DNA from: Usnea hakonensis
Lineage: Eukaryota > Ascomycota > Lecanoromycetes > Lecanorales > Parmeliaceae
Assembly: GCA_013423325.1 (NCBI GenBank)
Contig: BLJB01000010.1
Span: 210,880-274,879 of the forward strand
Direction: 5' to 3'
Length of the DNA stretch: 64,000 bases
In this document: piece after piece, positions 23,796 through 34,787 of the stretch
Position numbering within the stretch: the stretch's first letter is position 1
How the letters are laid out: each line of letters begins with the position of its first letter
Program-made: the position numbers and the translations under genes
The notes under the pieces: model-generated
Told to the model about the DNA's origin: nothing
Databases searched by the model: none
The model's input: only the letters and a program-made list of their open reading frames with translations

Positions 23796-25799
23796 ATGGA
23801 TATCGAAGAAACCAACCGCATCCGGGCATCCCTCGGGATGACCCTCCTCCCTGTCCCAGGCGGTGGACCCCAGTTCAAAACTTCCAAAGGCGACGGGGAT
23901 TCGTCGGAGGAAGACGAGGAGAAAGGTAGCACATTAGAATCAAGGCAAGCTCAAGGGTACGAGAATTGGACCAAGCTGCAGAAAGAAGCGGATGCTAAAG
24001 CGCAACGAGAAGCGAAGACTGAGGCCATTAAGAAAGCTCGAGATGCCGCCAAAAAGTTTTCCAGATTAGAAGGGAAGGGATTGGGTGAGGTTAATGAGAA
24101 GGAAGACCTTGACACCAAGACATGGTTACTCCAGCAGAAGAAACGAAAGAAGAGGCTCGAGAAGGAGAGGTTGGCGAAGCTGGAGAAGGAGCTGGCGGAA
24201 AGGGAAGATGTTCCAGAGTACACCGCTGAGGATCTTGCGGGTGTTAAAGTTGCCCATGAGCTGGAAGACTTCGAGGGTGGTGAAGAGCAGATCCTGACCC
24301 TCAAAGACTCTACGATTGATCAGAACGAAGAGGAAGGAGATGAACTTGAAAACTTGGACTTGAAGGAACGGGAGGCCCTGACCGAGAAGCTGAGCTCGAA
24401 GATCAAGAAGCCTGTCTATGACCCCCACGCCGAAAATGAGGAAGGTGGCTCTACAATCTTGAAGCATTATGACGAGACGATCGATGGCAAGAAGCGAAAG
24501 CGTTTTACACTGGACGGGCAGGGAGCGTCGTTGGAGGAGCGCGAAGCCATGAAGCAAGCGGTTGGAAAGAAGTTGAAAGCTACAGCCATAAGCCTTGACA
24601 TACTCAAAGAAGCACCAGTCTCAGATTACACGGGCACGATAGAACCCAAGATCAAGAAGCCGAAGAAAAAGAAGGCCAAAACCACAAGGCAAAGAGCTAC
24701 TGATGACGAAGATATTTTCCCGGCCGAGCCAAGCAACGACACACTCAATGGCGATGTCATGGATGTTGATGCTGGCAACGCACAGATTCCGGATGCTCAA
24801 CCTAAGCCTTCCGAGAACGCATCCTTTGTCGATGACGAAGATCTTCAGGCCGCCCTAGCTGTGCAAAGACGAGCAGCCTTAAAAAAGCGAAGGAGGGAGA
24901 AGCCTGAAGATCTTGCCCAACGGATCAGAGAGGAAGCAGCTACGCCAGAGGAAGAAGTAAAACCAGAAGAGGGTGGCATGGTCATTGACGAGACTACAGA
25001 ATTCGTGGCTAACTTGGCGCGAAGCAAAGAGGAAGAAAAAGTCCATCCACAGACAGCCAAAGCCCGTAGTGCTACGCCCGCTAAGAAGGAGACATCTCCA
25101 GATGATGAGGATGGCGATGTAGATATGGGTCGATCATATAATGACATTGAAGACGGCGAAGATCTCGAAGCCCGTATAAAGCGCGAAACATCAACGCCTT
25201 TTGCACCTGGCATGACCGACACCGGCCTAGAAGACGAAGCAACCTTGAACAATGGTCTCGGCGCTACTCTTGCCATGCTCTCCCAGCGCGGCCTCATCAA
25301 GCAAAACAAAGAAACAGACATCAACGCCCTGCACCGCGACCGCCAGAAGTTCATCTCGGAGAAACAAAAGCGCGAAGCAGCCGTCGAAGCCAAAGCCCGC
25401 CAGCAACGAGAGCGTGATCGTGCGACGGGCAAACTCGATCGCATGTCCGCCCGCGAGCGGGAAGAATACGCTCGTCAGGAGAACAAGATGCGCGATCAGC
25501 TCGAGTCGCGTCAAATGACGGAGGTCTTTAATCGCGAGTATAAGCCCGACGTGCAACTTAAGTATGTGGATGAGTTTGGGCGCAGCATGAATCAGAAGGA
25601 GGCGTTTAAGCATTTGAGTCATCAGTTTCATGGGAAGGGGAGCGGGAAGCAGAAGACGGAGAAGCATCTTAAGAAGATTGATGATGATAAGAAGAGGGAG
25701 GCGCAGAGTACGCTGGATAGTAGCCAGGCGACGGGGATGAATAATGCGATGGGGACTACCCAGAAGAAGAATCGGCAGGCTGGGGTGAGGTTGGCTTGA
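23796..25799 (+). CDS. SNU66: SART1 / Snu66 family U4/U6.U5 tri-snRNP protein
   Basis: Nuclear pre-mRNA splicing factor of the tri-snRNP. Single exon, 667 residues from MDIEETNRIRASLGMTLLPV, the conserved opening of fungal SART1 proteins. It then has Lys/Glu-rich helices (AKLEKELAEREDVPEYTAED, LAGVKVAHELEDFEGGEEQI), the central block KPVYDPHAENEEGGSTILKHY, and the conserved C-terminal region (LNNGLGATLAMLSQRGLIKQ; FNREYKPDVQLKYVDEFGRS; MNQKEAFKHLSHQFHGKGSG). ATG 23796 was chosen over the in-frame 23670 because homologous proteins begin at MDIEE and the upstream residues look untranslated. Codon use changes to G/T-rich in the last 300 bases. Confidence 0.92.
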   Translation: MDIEETNRIRASLGMTLLPVPGGGPQFKTSKGDGDSSEEDEEKGSTLESRQAQGYENWTKLQKEADAKAQREAKTEAIKKARDAAKKFSRLEGKGLGEVNEKEDLDTKTWLLQQKKRKKRLEKERLAKLEKELAEREDVPEYTAEDLAGVKVAHELEDFEGGEEQILTLKDSTIDQNEEEGDELENLDLKEREALTEKLSSKIKKPVYDPHAENEEGGSTILKHYDETIDGKKRKRFTLDGQGASLEEREAMKQAVGKKLKATAISLDILKEAPVSDYTGTIEPKIKKPKKKKAKTTRQRATDDEDIFPAEPSNDTLNGDVMDVDAGNAQIPDAQPKPSENASFVDDEDLQAALAVQRRAALKKRRREKPEDLAQRIREEAATPEEEVKPEEGGMVIDETTEFVANLARSKEEEKVHPQTAKARSATPAKKETSPDDEDGDVDMGRSYNDIEDGEDLEARIKRETSTPFAPGMTDTGLEDEATLNNGLGATLAMLSQRGLIKQNKETDINALHRDRQKFISEKQKREAAVEAKARQQRERDRATGKLDRMSAREREEYARQENKMRDQLESRQMTEVFNREYKPDVQLKYVDEFGRSMNQKEAFKHLSHQFHGKGSGKQKTEKHLKKIDDDKKREAQSTLDSSQATGMNNAMGTTQKKNRQAGVRLA

Positions 25800-26036
25800 T
25801 TGTTATCTTAGTGACTCTTTGAGCTTTGAAAGCTTTTGCCTTGGGCTCTGCGTGTAGTAGATTAGAAGAACATGTATATCTCACATTCGCTTCCGGCACT
25901 ATACAATTCTATGATTCTTGGGGTATCGTGCTCTAATCCAGCGTCTAAACCCTCCCAGCGCTTTCCACACCACTTTTTCCACATCACCTTCCCCCCTTTC
26001 ACCCCCTTCCCTCCCCCGGTTCCATACATCCCCTCT

Positions 26037-26234
26037 CTACAGCAACTTCAACCCCCCCGTCACCTGATCCACCACGCTCCTCGGTCCGGGTCCTATCCCC
26101 AATACCGTTGCGCTCCCGCTCGCTACTTGCGTCCTGCCGGCGTCGTGGATCACACAGGCGCACAGGCCTAGCTTTTGGGCTTGGGATTCTAGATGGAGGA
26201 GCTGGGGGAGGGTGGGGACTTGCAGGGCTATTTT
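26037..26234 (-). pseudogene. Tandem copy of the PTH2 terminal exon
   Basis: A 198-base block repeats the last 66 codons (including the stop) of the neighbouring peptidyl-tRNA hydrolase 2 gene (26267-26464), offset 230 bases downstream in the same orientation. By eye 14 of 198 bases differ (about 93% identity), in 13 codons, and 10 of those codons are synonymous. It has no start codon. The junction lies at AAAATAGCC, a string found at both the start and the middle of the genuine exon 2, which suggests a short-homology duplication. Either a relic kept similar by gene conversion, an alternative terminal exon, or a segment from a diverged allele. Confidence 0.85.
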
Positions 26235-26266
26235 CGCTTAGACGCTGTTATCCCATCTTCCCCCCT

Positions 26267-27078
26267 CTATAGCAACTTCAACCCCCCCGTCACCCGATCC
26301 ACCACACTCCGCGGCCCTGGTCCTATCCCCAATACCGTCGCGCTCCCGCTCGCTACTTGCGTCCGGCCGGCGTCGTGGATCACACAGGCGCATAGGCCTA
26401 GCTTTTGGGCTTGGGATTCTAGGAGGTGGAGTTGGGGGAGGGTGGGGACTTGGAGGGCTATTTTTGGTTGGCCGGCGGTTTCCCAGCGGGTGAGGAGGGG
26501 GTGCGTGGAGGTTGGGGTGGGGGTGGAGAGGTTTTTGTAGCATGCGAGGGCGGCGTGGGCGCATTGGGCGGCTATTTTTCCTGTGGGGGGGGGTTAGGTG
26601 GTTGGTAAATTTGATTGGGGTGGGGAGGGGGGGTACCTTTGCCCATGCCTAAATCTGTCCGCACCACGAGGACTAGTTTGCATTCTTCCTTGTTCGAGTC
26701 GTAGGGCCATATTTCGCCGTCTTCTGGGCCTGATTCTTTCTCCTCTTCTCCATCTTCATCTTCATCCCCACTCTCCTCCTCCTCACTGTCCTTAACCTGC
26801 TTTCTCCCACCACCACCATCTTTCCCCCGCAACCGCGTCATGAGCTCCTCGTCCGAACTGTCCGGGTGCACGGTCACATCGTAGCTGTTTGGCCAGCTTG
26901 CTTTTGAGGGAGATGCTTTGGCTTTTTCTTTTGAGGCTTTGCGGGCGGGAGAGGATTTTGTGGAGGTGGTGAAGACGCCGATGGAGGTGGCTTGGCCGAT
27001 GTAGTAGCCGAGACAGGCGGTGATGAGGAAGGTGGCGAGGATGTAGGATATGGTGGAGGGTGGGGGGTGGTCGGTCAT
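26267..27078 (-). CDS. PTH2: Peptidyl-tRNA hydrolase 2 (PTH2 family)
   Basis: Releases peptides from peptidyl-tRNA that drops off the ribosome; eukaryotic Pth2 is usually membrane-anchored at mitochondria. Exons 27078-26637 and 26580-26267 join in frame through a 56-base C-rich intron (251 residues). Residues ~9-28 (ISYILATFLITACLGYYIG) form the N-terminal membrane anchor, followed by an acidic linker with EEEESGDEDEDGEEE. The catalytic domain is clear: CKLVLVVRTDLGMGKGKIAA, QCAHAALACYKNL, GQPKIALQVPTLPQL, CACVIHDAGRTQVASGSATV and LGIGPGPRSVVDRVTGGLKL. It is transcribed towards the SART1 gene; between the two lies a tandem copy of the terminal exon. Confidence 0.95.
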
Positions 27079-27465
27079 TGTTTGGGTGGTGAGGGTTTGT
27101 AGGGGGATGGATGTTGGGATTTATAGGTGGATTGGTAGGGCTGAGACTTTTTGTCGTCTATAAAATTATTTTTACGTTGGTAGTTAAAGCCCGGTCTTAT
27201 TGTTCTCAGGTTACGTGCTTACCTATGAAACCGGAAAAGTCTTCTCGATCATTTCAAGGGTTCACAGAGATGTGTTGCGGTGCTGGACTCTTACACAATG
27301 CTGCAGGACGATGCTGCACTAGGCCCGCTTCAGCATGGTCTTTCGAGAGGGTGGGTGGGGCATCTAGGTACCGGCTGCCTCACTTTCCGTCTTTTTGATC
27401 ATTTCTGCGCAGAATCTACTTAGAGGCTTGGAAGCTGTCTAGAGACTAGTTTTAGGTCTGCCCTC
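27079..27465. promoter_or_regulatory. Divergent promoter region
   Basis: The 387-base spacer separates the start codons of PTH2 (minus) and the patatin-NACHT gene (plus), so both promoters must be here or overlap. I see no distinct motif. Confidence 0.35.
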
Positions 27466-30400
27466 ATGGCAGTGGCACCAGAGAAGGCACTATGTCTTCT
27501 CTCTCTTGGTAAGAGCTTGCAATCATGTCTCTGCACAAGGCTGAGGATTTTACTCGCAGATGGTGGTGGGGTTCGCGGACTTGCGTCTCTACTGATCCTG
27601 AAAAGGATCATGTACGTTCTCGATGATCGAATTGATCCCGAAGTCAGTAGGCCTCTTCTCCCATGTCAATACTTTGATATGATGGCTGGGACTTCCACTG
27701 GTGGGTAAGTTCAGCACTTTTTGTTTCCCCGGAATCAGCCAAAGCTGTCAGCCGTACCGCGCTGAATATGATTTCTGTAGACTCATTGCAATCATGCTTG
27801 GCGTTCTTAGGATGGACGTCGATGAATGCATAAAAAAGTATCTGGAGATGGCCCCCAAAATCTTCCCTACAGAAGGGTTCCTTTCGGGGAGCTCTCTTGG
27901 AAGGCTCATCTATGGTGTCAAGGGAGCGGCCCGATTTGATGCACAGAACCTTGAGTCTGTTGTCAAGGGAATGGTCAACGAAAGGCTCAAGTCGGGCCAA
28001 GACACACTTCTCGACTCCGTAGAGCGACCACAAGATGCAGGAGATTGCTGCACGTAAGCTCAATGGTCTTTCAGGAGTCAAATTTTTACATGTGTTCGGC
28101 TAACGGTACAGCTTCGTCTGCGTCACGAATCAGAACACAGGCAAACCATCTCGACTGAGAAGCTATCGTAGCTCTTGGGAGCCTAGTACTGGCTGCACGA
28201 TCTGGCAAGCTGCGCGTGCGACTTCCGCAGCCCCCCTGTACTTTGCACCCATTCAGCTCGGCAGCCCCCCAAGAAACTACGTTGATGGAGGCCTGACCCT
28301 AAATAACCCGGTGCGTGCTCTCCACGATGAAGCAAAACGAGTTTGGGGTAAAACGAGCCGTAGTATCGGCTGCATCATTAGTATTGGCGCGGGGGTCCCT
28401 GCATTAAAGTCGACTGGCAATACCGGGAAATCGATCATCGAAAGCCTTGTGTCCATAGCTACGGACACTCAACAAACTGCGGACGAGTTCGCCGATGAGA
28501 TCGAAAATTCAGCTGGTACTGATGCTACAGCTTACTTCCGATTCAACGTCGAACAAGGACTGCAGACGATTAAGTTGGAGGAATGGAAGGATTTCGAGGC
28601 CTTATGCGGGGCCACGGATTACTATTTGAAGACTCGTAAATCCGAGATTGATTTGTGCGTCAATGCTATTCTTAACTTGCGCGGTACGTAGCTGTCATCC
28701 ATAAGCCAAATCCATTGCGTGTTTTCCGTACAGACCCAAAGCTCCCAATGACATCTAGCTACATTTTATCTCCTATCATTCTAGACCGCCAATGGTCGAT
28801 CGGGATCATTGTAAGACGTGAATCGCAGATGTGTCGTTCTGCGTTTATTCTGCCTGTGACATTGCCGAGGTCCTAGATTTCAGCGCCAAAGCCAGAGCTA
28901 ATTTTGCTATAGCCTCTCCAGGGGAGCAAGACAACTTCAGATCATTGGATAGCACAATCCAAAACGTAGCTGTTGGCCTCGCCAAGCAGGGGAAGAACTC
29001 CGAAGAGCTGAGCAAGCTTGTTCGCCTCGAGCAGGCATCGACCAAAATCTGCATAGCAGAGGAGCTTCGTCAGCATAGCGTGGACCAAGCCGAAAGAGAA
29101 TATCGAAGAAAATTCCTCGAGGCGCTTTACTTCCCTGAGATCTATGTTCGGCAAGAATCCATTGCCGAGGCTCATGGCCAAACATTTCAGTGGATATTTG
29201 ATGCATCTGGAGAAGAAGTGCGCCCCTGGAGCAATTTCGTTGAATGGCTTAAGAACGGCCACGGAATCTACTGGATCAATGGAAAAGCTGGATCTGGGAA
29301 GTCAACTTTGATGAGCTATATCTCCCAGGACAGTAGAGTGATGAGTTCCCTATCCTCATGGTCAGGCCCCAAGCAGATCATCATACCTACGTTCTTCTTC
29401 TGGAATGCTGGAAACCCTATGCAAAAAACCACAATTGGTTTGCTAAGATCCCTGCTCTACCAAATCCTGGATAAAAACCCGCACTTGACGCTGCCACTGG
29501 CTCAAGCCACCCTTATTGGTGAACAGTTTTATCCACCGATTCCGGCTTGGACGGAAAAGCGATTACTAGCGACACTTAGTCATCTAATACGTCTTTTGTC
29601 CATCTCAAGCCATGTCTGCTTCTTCATTGACGGGCTTGATGAGTATGAGGGTAGTAAAGATGCCGTTCTTGCTTTAGTTGAGGATTTTATACAGTATAAG
29701 AACGTTAAAATCTGTTTATCTAGTCGACCAGACAAATCTTTCGGTGAAGCTTTCCAATCTTCAGCTATGCTACGATTGCACGATTTGACGAAGCGAGACA
29801 TCCAAGCCTACGTGAAAGCAGAGCTAAAAAAGGTTCGCATGGAGAATGGCTCCCGTGCAACTAATGCGAATTATCTTTCCAGCATCAGTAAAGAGATACA
29901 AGAAAGAGCTGAAGGTGTCTTCCTTTGGGTCGAATTTGCTGTTCGGAGCCAAATCGAGGGTCTCAGGAACGAAGATAGCTCAACACAGCTAGCGCAAAGG
30001 CTTCGCCAACTGCCAGATAACATTGAAGGTGTCTATGCACACATGCTGGATAAAATACCCAAAGCGTATCGACCGGAAGTCGCTTGCTATTTTCACATGT
30101 TGATGTCAGAAGCAGGCTGCAACCTCAATTCTCTTTTCCATATCGCATTGATTTTCAACAGACATGCAGAAGATATTCTAGATTCCTCTCCTTCTTTTTC
30201 CCTTGAGAGTCTAAGATCTCACTGTGCTTTGACTGGTCGACGGTTACTCGCAACCTGCCCAGCGCTTCTTGAAATCATTTGTCACAATATAGAGGGAGTG
30301 GATAGTCCTACGGATAGGGACATCAAATACGCGGCTTGGGCGAAATGTTATCTGTCTACTCCTCAAGAGCCCTTAAGCACAGCCGAGGCCATCTATGGGT

Positions 30401-31713
30401 ATAGAAACTGGAACGCCGTCCAATTTATCCATAGAAGTGCCAAGGGTTTTATGCAGGAGAATGATGTTGGTAGAGCTTTCTTGCAAGAAAATACCCCGCC
30501 AGACTTTAGTCTTTCTGAATCAATGGTCAATCTAAAGCTTGTCGATTTAGTGATGTTTCCTCCTTCGAGGGACAATTCTTTCCGACCTTCGACATCACTA
30601 ACGTCAACGGGAGCTATCCTTCCAATAAGCGAGAAACGGATCGATGATTGGAAGATCATTGATTTAAGTTTAAAAATAAAGTCGATTATGTATTGGGCTC
30701 GACGCCTCGAGCAAGAGACGAAACGGGCGCATGTTCCCCTGATGCACAAGATCGACCACGTTGTTGCTATCGTATGCGCACAGTACGAATTCCTCGATCC
30801 CTCGAGTCACTGGTGTCTGCAGTTGTACATTGGCATCGGAAGCCCAAATTGTTTGAGAGATTTTTTGATTGCCGAGACAGCAAGACAGCCAAAGGCGCGG
30901 ATTGTTGGAGATGGCCCAGTTGAATACTCCCTTCCAAAGCCTGTCGATCTTTTGAGTCTGGCAGCGTACTGCCGTCTCGACTTCTATGTCCAGCATGTTA
31001 TAACATCACAGCCAGATCTGACTGATTCAATAGCCTTGAGCCGTTTTCTCTTTTATTCCGTGTCCTCCAGGGCGGACTGCTACAATCCGCATGATCTCCC
31101 AAGCATCGGGTTAATAGTCATGCTCCTGAACAGAGGTGCGAATCCAAACACAGTGTACAACCATACGTCAATTTGGCAACTATTCTTGTATAAGATGAGA
31201 CTTCGTCTGGGCCGTCCCAGACACGTTTCGACAACCGCCCTCTCTTGGGGAGCAGTCATCAATGCCTTCCTTGAAAATGGAGCTCACGTGAACGACATGA
31301 TCCAATTCGAATCTGACGACCTTTTTCTCGACATCGAAGAATTAAAGCATGGTTTTGAGTTATCGTTTCTCGGGGAAAGTTGTTTGGTAGTATACCAGTC
31401 TGTACTGTCATTCCTTCAGCAATTCAGTCACGTGTTACCAGAATTCCTACAAATTCAAGCTGTATGCCTTGCTCGGGGAGCACGCTTGAAATCAAGACTT
31501 CGAGGCTTTTATCACCGTTCGACAGGACAAGGATTTATGCTTTCAGAGTCGGAATCTATCGAGCTCAGCAAAGTCCTCAAATCGCAGTACCCGAACCGTT
31601 GCGTACCAGGCACGCGAGAAGCTAAGGAGGTGGTGCGTGTGCTTGCGGATATCTGGAATTCGAGGCCCGAACCGCGACTCACACCAGATCCTTGTAATTG
31701 GAGGCCGGACTAG
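27466..31713 (+). CDS. Patatin-NACHT NOD-like receptor (fungal STAND protein)
   Basis: Five exons fit: 27466-27508, 27560-27704, 27781-28053, 28112-28683 and 28829-31713, giving 1305 residues. The first four encode a patatin-like phospholipase: oxyanion loop DGGGVRGL (15-22), nucleophile motif GTSTGG (~58-63) and catalytic Asp in VDGGLTLNNP (~212). The last encodes a NACHT NTPase: Walker A GKAGSGKST (~496-504), Walker B CFFIDGLDEYEG (~607-617), the sensor-like ICLSSRPD, then a DUF7791-type helical region (CYFHMLMSEAGCNLNSL) and two degenerate ankyrin-like units (VMLLNRGANPN, INAFLENGAHVN). By analogy with fungal NLRs, ligand sensing would trigger lipid hydrolysis in non-self recognition or cell death; that is inference. 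The 145-base fourth intron is the least certain junction; a two-gene reading is possible. Confidence 0.82.
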
Positions 31714-32048
31714 CATATACGGCTGCAATTGCAATTGGACGCCACATCTCCACAGCATGGACGTCTGGTGGACGAGCTATCGTTGTGGGATGACACGTCG
31801 AAGCTAACAATATCTTCTACAAGCATAGCTCAATGGTATAAGTAAACATCGCGAGATTGAGCATGATTTTTTCTTCTTCTTCTTTATTACAACAGGTAGC
31901 CCCTTGAAGAAATGCCAGCTACCAGCCAAAGTGCTCCGAATACAGATAAACTCCGTTGGGCCTCCAGGACCTACTTTTTTCTGCGCTCCAGCTCCGGCAT
32001 TCCTGACGTCGAACAACATGCTCTCCGGCCCACACACTGCGATCCCTA
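31714..32048. other. 3' flank of the NLR gene
   Basis: Includes a T-rich tract with TTCTTC units (31866-31882). A tRNA A-box-like string at 31824-31842 has no matching B box and is not called. Confidence 0.4.
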
Positions 32049-33018
32049 CTACTCCGTGAAAGCTTCCACTGCCTGCATAACGACTGCTCTCGTATCCGGT
32101 CTTCCCGTTATCGTTGGCTTTATAAGCTCATCGCCTTCAGTACTGCTTGCCTCCTCCCACTCATGTTTGATATTGCCGTTTTCAGTACTTGCGTCTTCGC
32201 TGCTTCTCGTCCCCTTCTTGTTACTACTCTCCGACCCCTCTCTGTCGCCACCAGTGACATGCACGCTAATTCTAACACCCGTGGATTTGTATTCCGTCAA
32301 TAGCGCCGCAACCTGCTCATGGAACCACACTGCATGCTCGCCCCTGCTTGTGCTGAACACAACCTGGACATCCTCCTTCGCCGGTCCCATTTCCGCCAAT
32401 TACAACGCCCAGTCCTTGGAATAAATGTGCTTGGCTACATTCCCTCCGTACCCGATCGAAATGTCTTTACTGCAGCTTCACACTCGTCGTGACCCCATTT
32501 CGGGGTTTTTCGCTAAAGGACACTGCACGTGCTTCTTACGTAGCCAATGCTAGGAGGCTAGCATGAGCTATCCACGTTGACAGCAACGAAGTACGAAGTC
32601 TCGTTGATTTGGAGAATCGAGACGTTGGAGGACGTTTTTCACATATTTGCTCACGGCGTCTCCTCTAGGACTTCTCCGAGACTTCTTGGTTTAGTTCCAT
32701 AAACCTTTGGAGGTCCTTCCAGGCTTTTCTCTCCTCAAATGACACGCCTACATTAGGTATGATTCATTCATTACCGGCACAAACCAGCAAACGATATCCT
32801 CCATAGTCTAACACAGACAGATCATCGAATCTAGCTCTGTGACCTACTAACGAATTGAACACGTCCTCAATGTCCAGCATGTCCATGTCTACTGCCATGG
32901 CCTCTACAACATCCGCTTTCCCCACCCCCTCCTCTTCCATATCCGGCACGGGCTCCTCTTCTTCCTCCCCTAACTCCTCCTCCTCCATGGCCATGCCATT
33001 CTTCACCTCAATAAACAC
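32049..33018 (-). pseudogene. Possible relic of a ferric-reductase-like gene
   Basis: The minus strand carries two separated frames: 33018-32764 (ending FDDLSVLDYGGYRLLVCAGN) and 32399-32049 (VQVVFSTSRGEHAVWFHEQV, then VRISVHVTGG and a Ser/Glu-rich tail). The second resembles the last beta-alpha-beta unit of the NAD-binding domain of fungal FRE-type reductases, and the first could be the strand that precedes its nucleotide loop, with the glycine-rich loop lost. Between them lie stops in all frames and no splice pair that restores the protein. No intact heme-binding membrane domain is found upstream. The match is by eye and weak, so the family is tentative. Confidence 0.3.
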
Positions 33019-34787
33019 ACCCCTTATACTCCACGCATTGGATCCCTACTTCGACGGGCCAATACGCATGCTGGCACCTGCATCTTCCTGATCCTCCTCA
33101 TGCTGTCCCTACGCTGTCTGCTCGCGCTCAAGCGCGTGCTTGAGATGCATGTCTGGCACTCGTCAATGATGGTAGGCCCTGCGTACAGGAATGTATACCA
33201 CGGAGCCCACTAGGGGAGCGTGGGTTGTGAGGAGGCTAAAGGCGAGGTGGTTCCGGTTGCGGAGGAAAGTCTAATACGAACCGTCAAGGCGCAAGCTTGG
33301 CCGTGGCGGCTAAGTGTAGACGGCACGAGGGCGGTGCTGGGATTTACTTATCGGTGGGGTTGGGTATTTGCTGTGTGTATTTCACTATCTAGGGTATGCG
33401 ATTGCGGAGAAAAATGGCCTAGTGAGACGTAGGGTGCTCGCGGTCATGAGGTTTAATGTGGGGGAGTTTCTCTCTGTGCTCGCGGGGAGCTTGGTGGGGA
33501 GTCTGCTGCTGGGGAGGTATGCGGTTCTGGGAGGGAGGATATGACAAAGGAGGTAGTGATGAATGAGTGCGGCGAAAAGCACCAAGCACTTCGTAATAGA
33601 TGCGGAAAGGCTCTATCTCTAAGCGTAAGGTCAATGCTGTGGCGGGATACAATTGGGTCACTCTCAATATAGGGCTTGATGTTCAAGGTTCTCTATGAAC
33701 TGGAAGCTGTCCGACCTCTAATAAGCCTTTAGAGAGAATGGTCCTTAGCTTACATTGTAAGCGGTCAGTGCCTTGCAGTCGCTGATCTGGACGATGCTCA
33801 TGCTTCAGTACATTCTCAAAATTTGTTGCATGTGGATCGTGTTTCTTGCTGCGCACACGTCACGTGCGTCTTCCTGCCTCATAGCGTTTAAAATACGCCC
33901 TGCTGGCCATCTTGTGTCACCCTACCGGGCCCAATTTCATCTCTCAGGAGACACTGCGCTAGCTTCCAACGGTTTTGGAATTCTTGATTTTAATTATCAG
34001 ATTGTTTTTCGTCTTTTTTTGAGCAAGTCGTCGAGTTGCTTTTTTTTTGCGCGTGAAACCCAATCCCTTTCAACAGCAGCCACAATTCAGGCTTGGTCAT
34101 TGAATGGAATACCTTCACAGCTCTCATCTTGCCATCTAGGCCCCATCCCTTGTTCTCCTCGGGATAGGCGGCGTATGCCATGAGTCCATGTCCCTGCTAT
34201 AAAGACATTGATGATGGACGTAGACCACTCTGTGGCCGATGCCTGGTCTCGGGATAGATGCGTCTCCCGTCAAAGCCGTCCTCGTTCTCACCGAAATAGC
34301 TACTAGCATTGCGGGGCCAAATCGGCCCCACAGGGCCTAATAAGGCCAAATAGTAGGTATTGCGCATGAAGCGCGATACCCTCGAAACTCCTTTTAGGTA
34401 TTTGGCCTTTTGGCCCAGTGGTACTGATCCTCACAGGCATAGATTACATGGGAACGGGGAGGAACATATATGTCTTTTGCGTACTCCGTACGAGGTTGAT
34501 GATTCCGAAATTGGCGCTCAGCGTGAACCCCCTCTTCGCGCGCATGAAAGAGAGTTGCGCGCTTAAAGAGATGTATGCACCTTTCTGCAAGGCTGTGGCG
34601 CAGAGTGCGTAGAACATCATGCAGGAAACGGAGACGGAGGCGTCGGTATGTGGTGAGGCTGGAGGATAAATACCTCAGTCCCCTTCTTGATCTTAAATGA
34701 CAAGGCGAAGCAGACAAAATCATATCGTTGCTTGTCTTATACTGCGTGGATACTAGATGGTTTGGTCATTACTTATACTCATTCAAG
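33019..34787. other. Gene-poor stretch
   Basis: No frame here has a recognisable domain. Minus-strand frames at 33385-33686 may belong to the same decayed gene as the preceding entry. The region is a patchwork of short frames and looks like decayed coding DNA. Confidence 0.4.

Noticed and set aside
31810..31875. tRNA-like A box (TAGCTCAATGGT) followed by a T run
   Set aside because: No B box or cloverleaf pairing at the right distance; a chance match or a long-dead fragment.
34400..34450. Second A-box-like string (TGGCCCAGTGGTA)
   Set aside because: No B box or acceptor stem; not a tRNA.
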